Position numbers and translations under genes: made by a program. A stretch of 64,000 nt of DNA from Siniperca chuatsi (Eukaryota; Chordata; Actinopteri; Centrarchiformes; Sinipercidae). The DNA is taken from positions 10,087,233 through 10,151,232 of the forward strand of contig NC_058052.1 of the NCBI RefSeq assembly GCF_020085105.1. The letters run 5' to 3'. This document shows positions 63,030 to 64,000 of this stretch, piece after piece. A model generated the notes under the pieces. The model was not told the DNA's origin, searched no databases, and saw only the letters and a program-made list of their open reading frames with translations. The first letter of the stretch is position 1. The number at the start of each line of letters is the position of its first letter.

Positions 63030-63660
63030 AGCTCTGTAAGGCTGTACTTAGGCATTAAAGGGCTTTGAGCTAAACTCTAATATCAGCATACTAACATACC
63101 CACAATTACAATGCTAACATGCTGATGTTTAGAGGGTGTAATGTTCACCATCTTTGTTGAGTGTGTTAGCATGCTAACATTTGCTAATTAGCACTAAACA
63201 TAAAGCGTAGTTGAGACTGATGGGAATGGCTAATGAATTGTTTTGCAGGTATTTGGTCATAAACCAAAGTACTGAACACTCTAAAATTTGGACCGAGGAT
63301 GGCACTATATGGAAAGTTAAATGAGCCACAAAGTTATTACAATTCATCCTGACAGGGACATAAATGTATGCATCAAATTTCCATCCAATCCATCCAAAAG
63401 TTGCAGACATTTCACACAAAACCACAAATGTCAACCTGCTGCTGGCACTATATTAAAGTTCAGTGGTACACTAAAGTCTGTAGGATTCATCCTCTGGGGA
63501 CCATTAATGTCTGTACCAAATATCACCGCAATCCATACAATAGTGTTGTCAACAGTTGTTGAGATAATTCAGTCTGGACCAAAGTGGCAGCAACATAGCA
63601 ACCAACTAACAAACCATGATTACCATCACTAGAGCAACACCACTAGTGTAGCTAAAAATG
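63030..63660 (+). repeat. Teleost interspersed repeat (GTTAGCATGCTAACATTTGC family)
   Basis: Characteristic words: GTTAGCATGCTAACATTTGC, TTTGCAGGTATTTGGTCATA, AGGATTCATCCTCTGGGGAC, GAGATAATTCAGTCTGGACC and ACCATCACTAGAGCAACACC. I recognise this as one of the commonest percomorph repeats. It is non-coding here; its class is uncertain to me. Confidence 0.75.
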
Positions 63661-64000
63661 TACTCATGAAACCAGGAAAATGTTCACACTGCAATGTTGC
63701 AACACCAGCACAAGCCCACCATTCCATATATGATGTCCCATATGACTTACTAAACATTATGTTGCATACTGTGACGAGTCAAGCGCCAAATTGAATCACA
63801 AATTTCATAACATGAATGAACAGCAGCTTCTGAAAACGCAGCATTTCCGCTTTATTATTGCAGAGCCAGCCAGTAAATTCCACAGGGGTGTCTCTGCTGA
63901 CCCAACATAATGCCCCTTTCATCACATACATATATTGAATATGTAAACTGTCCCACGCCTACCATCCTCAGCATCTTCAATAATGTGAAAGTCATACACT
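63661..64000. other. Non-coding window end
   Basis: I see nothing identifiable in these 340 bases. Confidence 0.5.

Noticed and set aside
1..64000. CRISPR arrays, tRNA or rRNA genes, endogenous viral genes, autonomous transposases
   Set aside because: No regularly spaced direct repeats, no cloverleaf with A/B boxes, and no reverse transcriptase, integrase, envelope or transposase motifs seen in any frame.

Overview
The window looks like nuclear DNA of a ray-finned fish, most likely a percomorph teleost. It holds one two-exon gene of the vertebrate IRF2BP family, a compact 308-bp GT-AG intron, long AT-rich non-coding stretches, CA/GT microsatellites, and several short fold-back transposon families that I recognise as common in teleost genomes. 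No operon, ribosome-binding site, rRNA, tRNA or CRISPR structure is present.

Layout. Positions 1-3,300 are upstream non-coding DNA. About 3,650-4,004 is the promoter and 5' leader, with a G-run block, a complete palindromic CRE and a five-codon upstream ORF. Positions 4,005-5,860 hold the only gene I can support: irf2bp2, a transcriptional co-repressor with an N-terminal C2C2 zinc finger and a C-terminal C3HC4 RING (515 aa predicted). Its 3' UTR runs to about 6,250 or 6,845, depending on which poly(A) signal is used.

From about 6,850 to 64,000 there is a gene desert. None of the open frames there shows a recognisable domain, splice-bounded exon structure or composition typical of coding sequence. 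The desert contains (i) miniature inverted-repeat elements: a roughly 300-400 bp family in three copies (19.9, 40.2 and 48.7 kb), a near-perfect fold-back at 30.5 kb, two larger elements at 26.2 and 34.4 kb, a 198-bp element at 17.1 kb, and two copies of a family ending in GGGCTGCAAC at 22.1 and 56.2 kb; (ii) further interspersed repeats at 24.6, 32.2, 45.4 and 63.0 kb; (iii) about a dozen RFX X-box-like palindromes, six of them between 47.3 and 55.9 kb; and (iv) blocks that read like conserved non-coding enhancers.

The simplest reading is irf2bp2 plus part of its long-range regulatory territory. I found no new multi-gene system. The most useful leads are the X-box cluster, one X-box lying inside a transposon copy, and the shared TTAA-type ends of otherwise different fold-back families.
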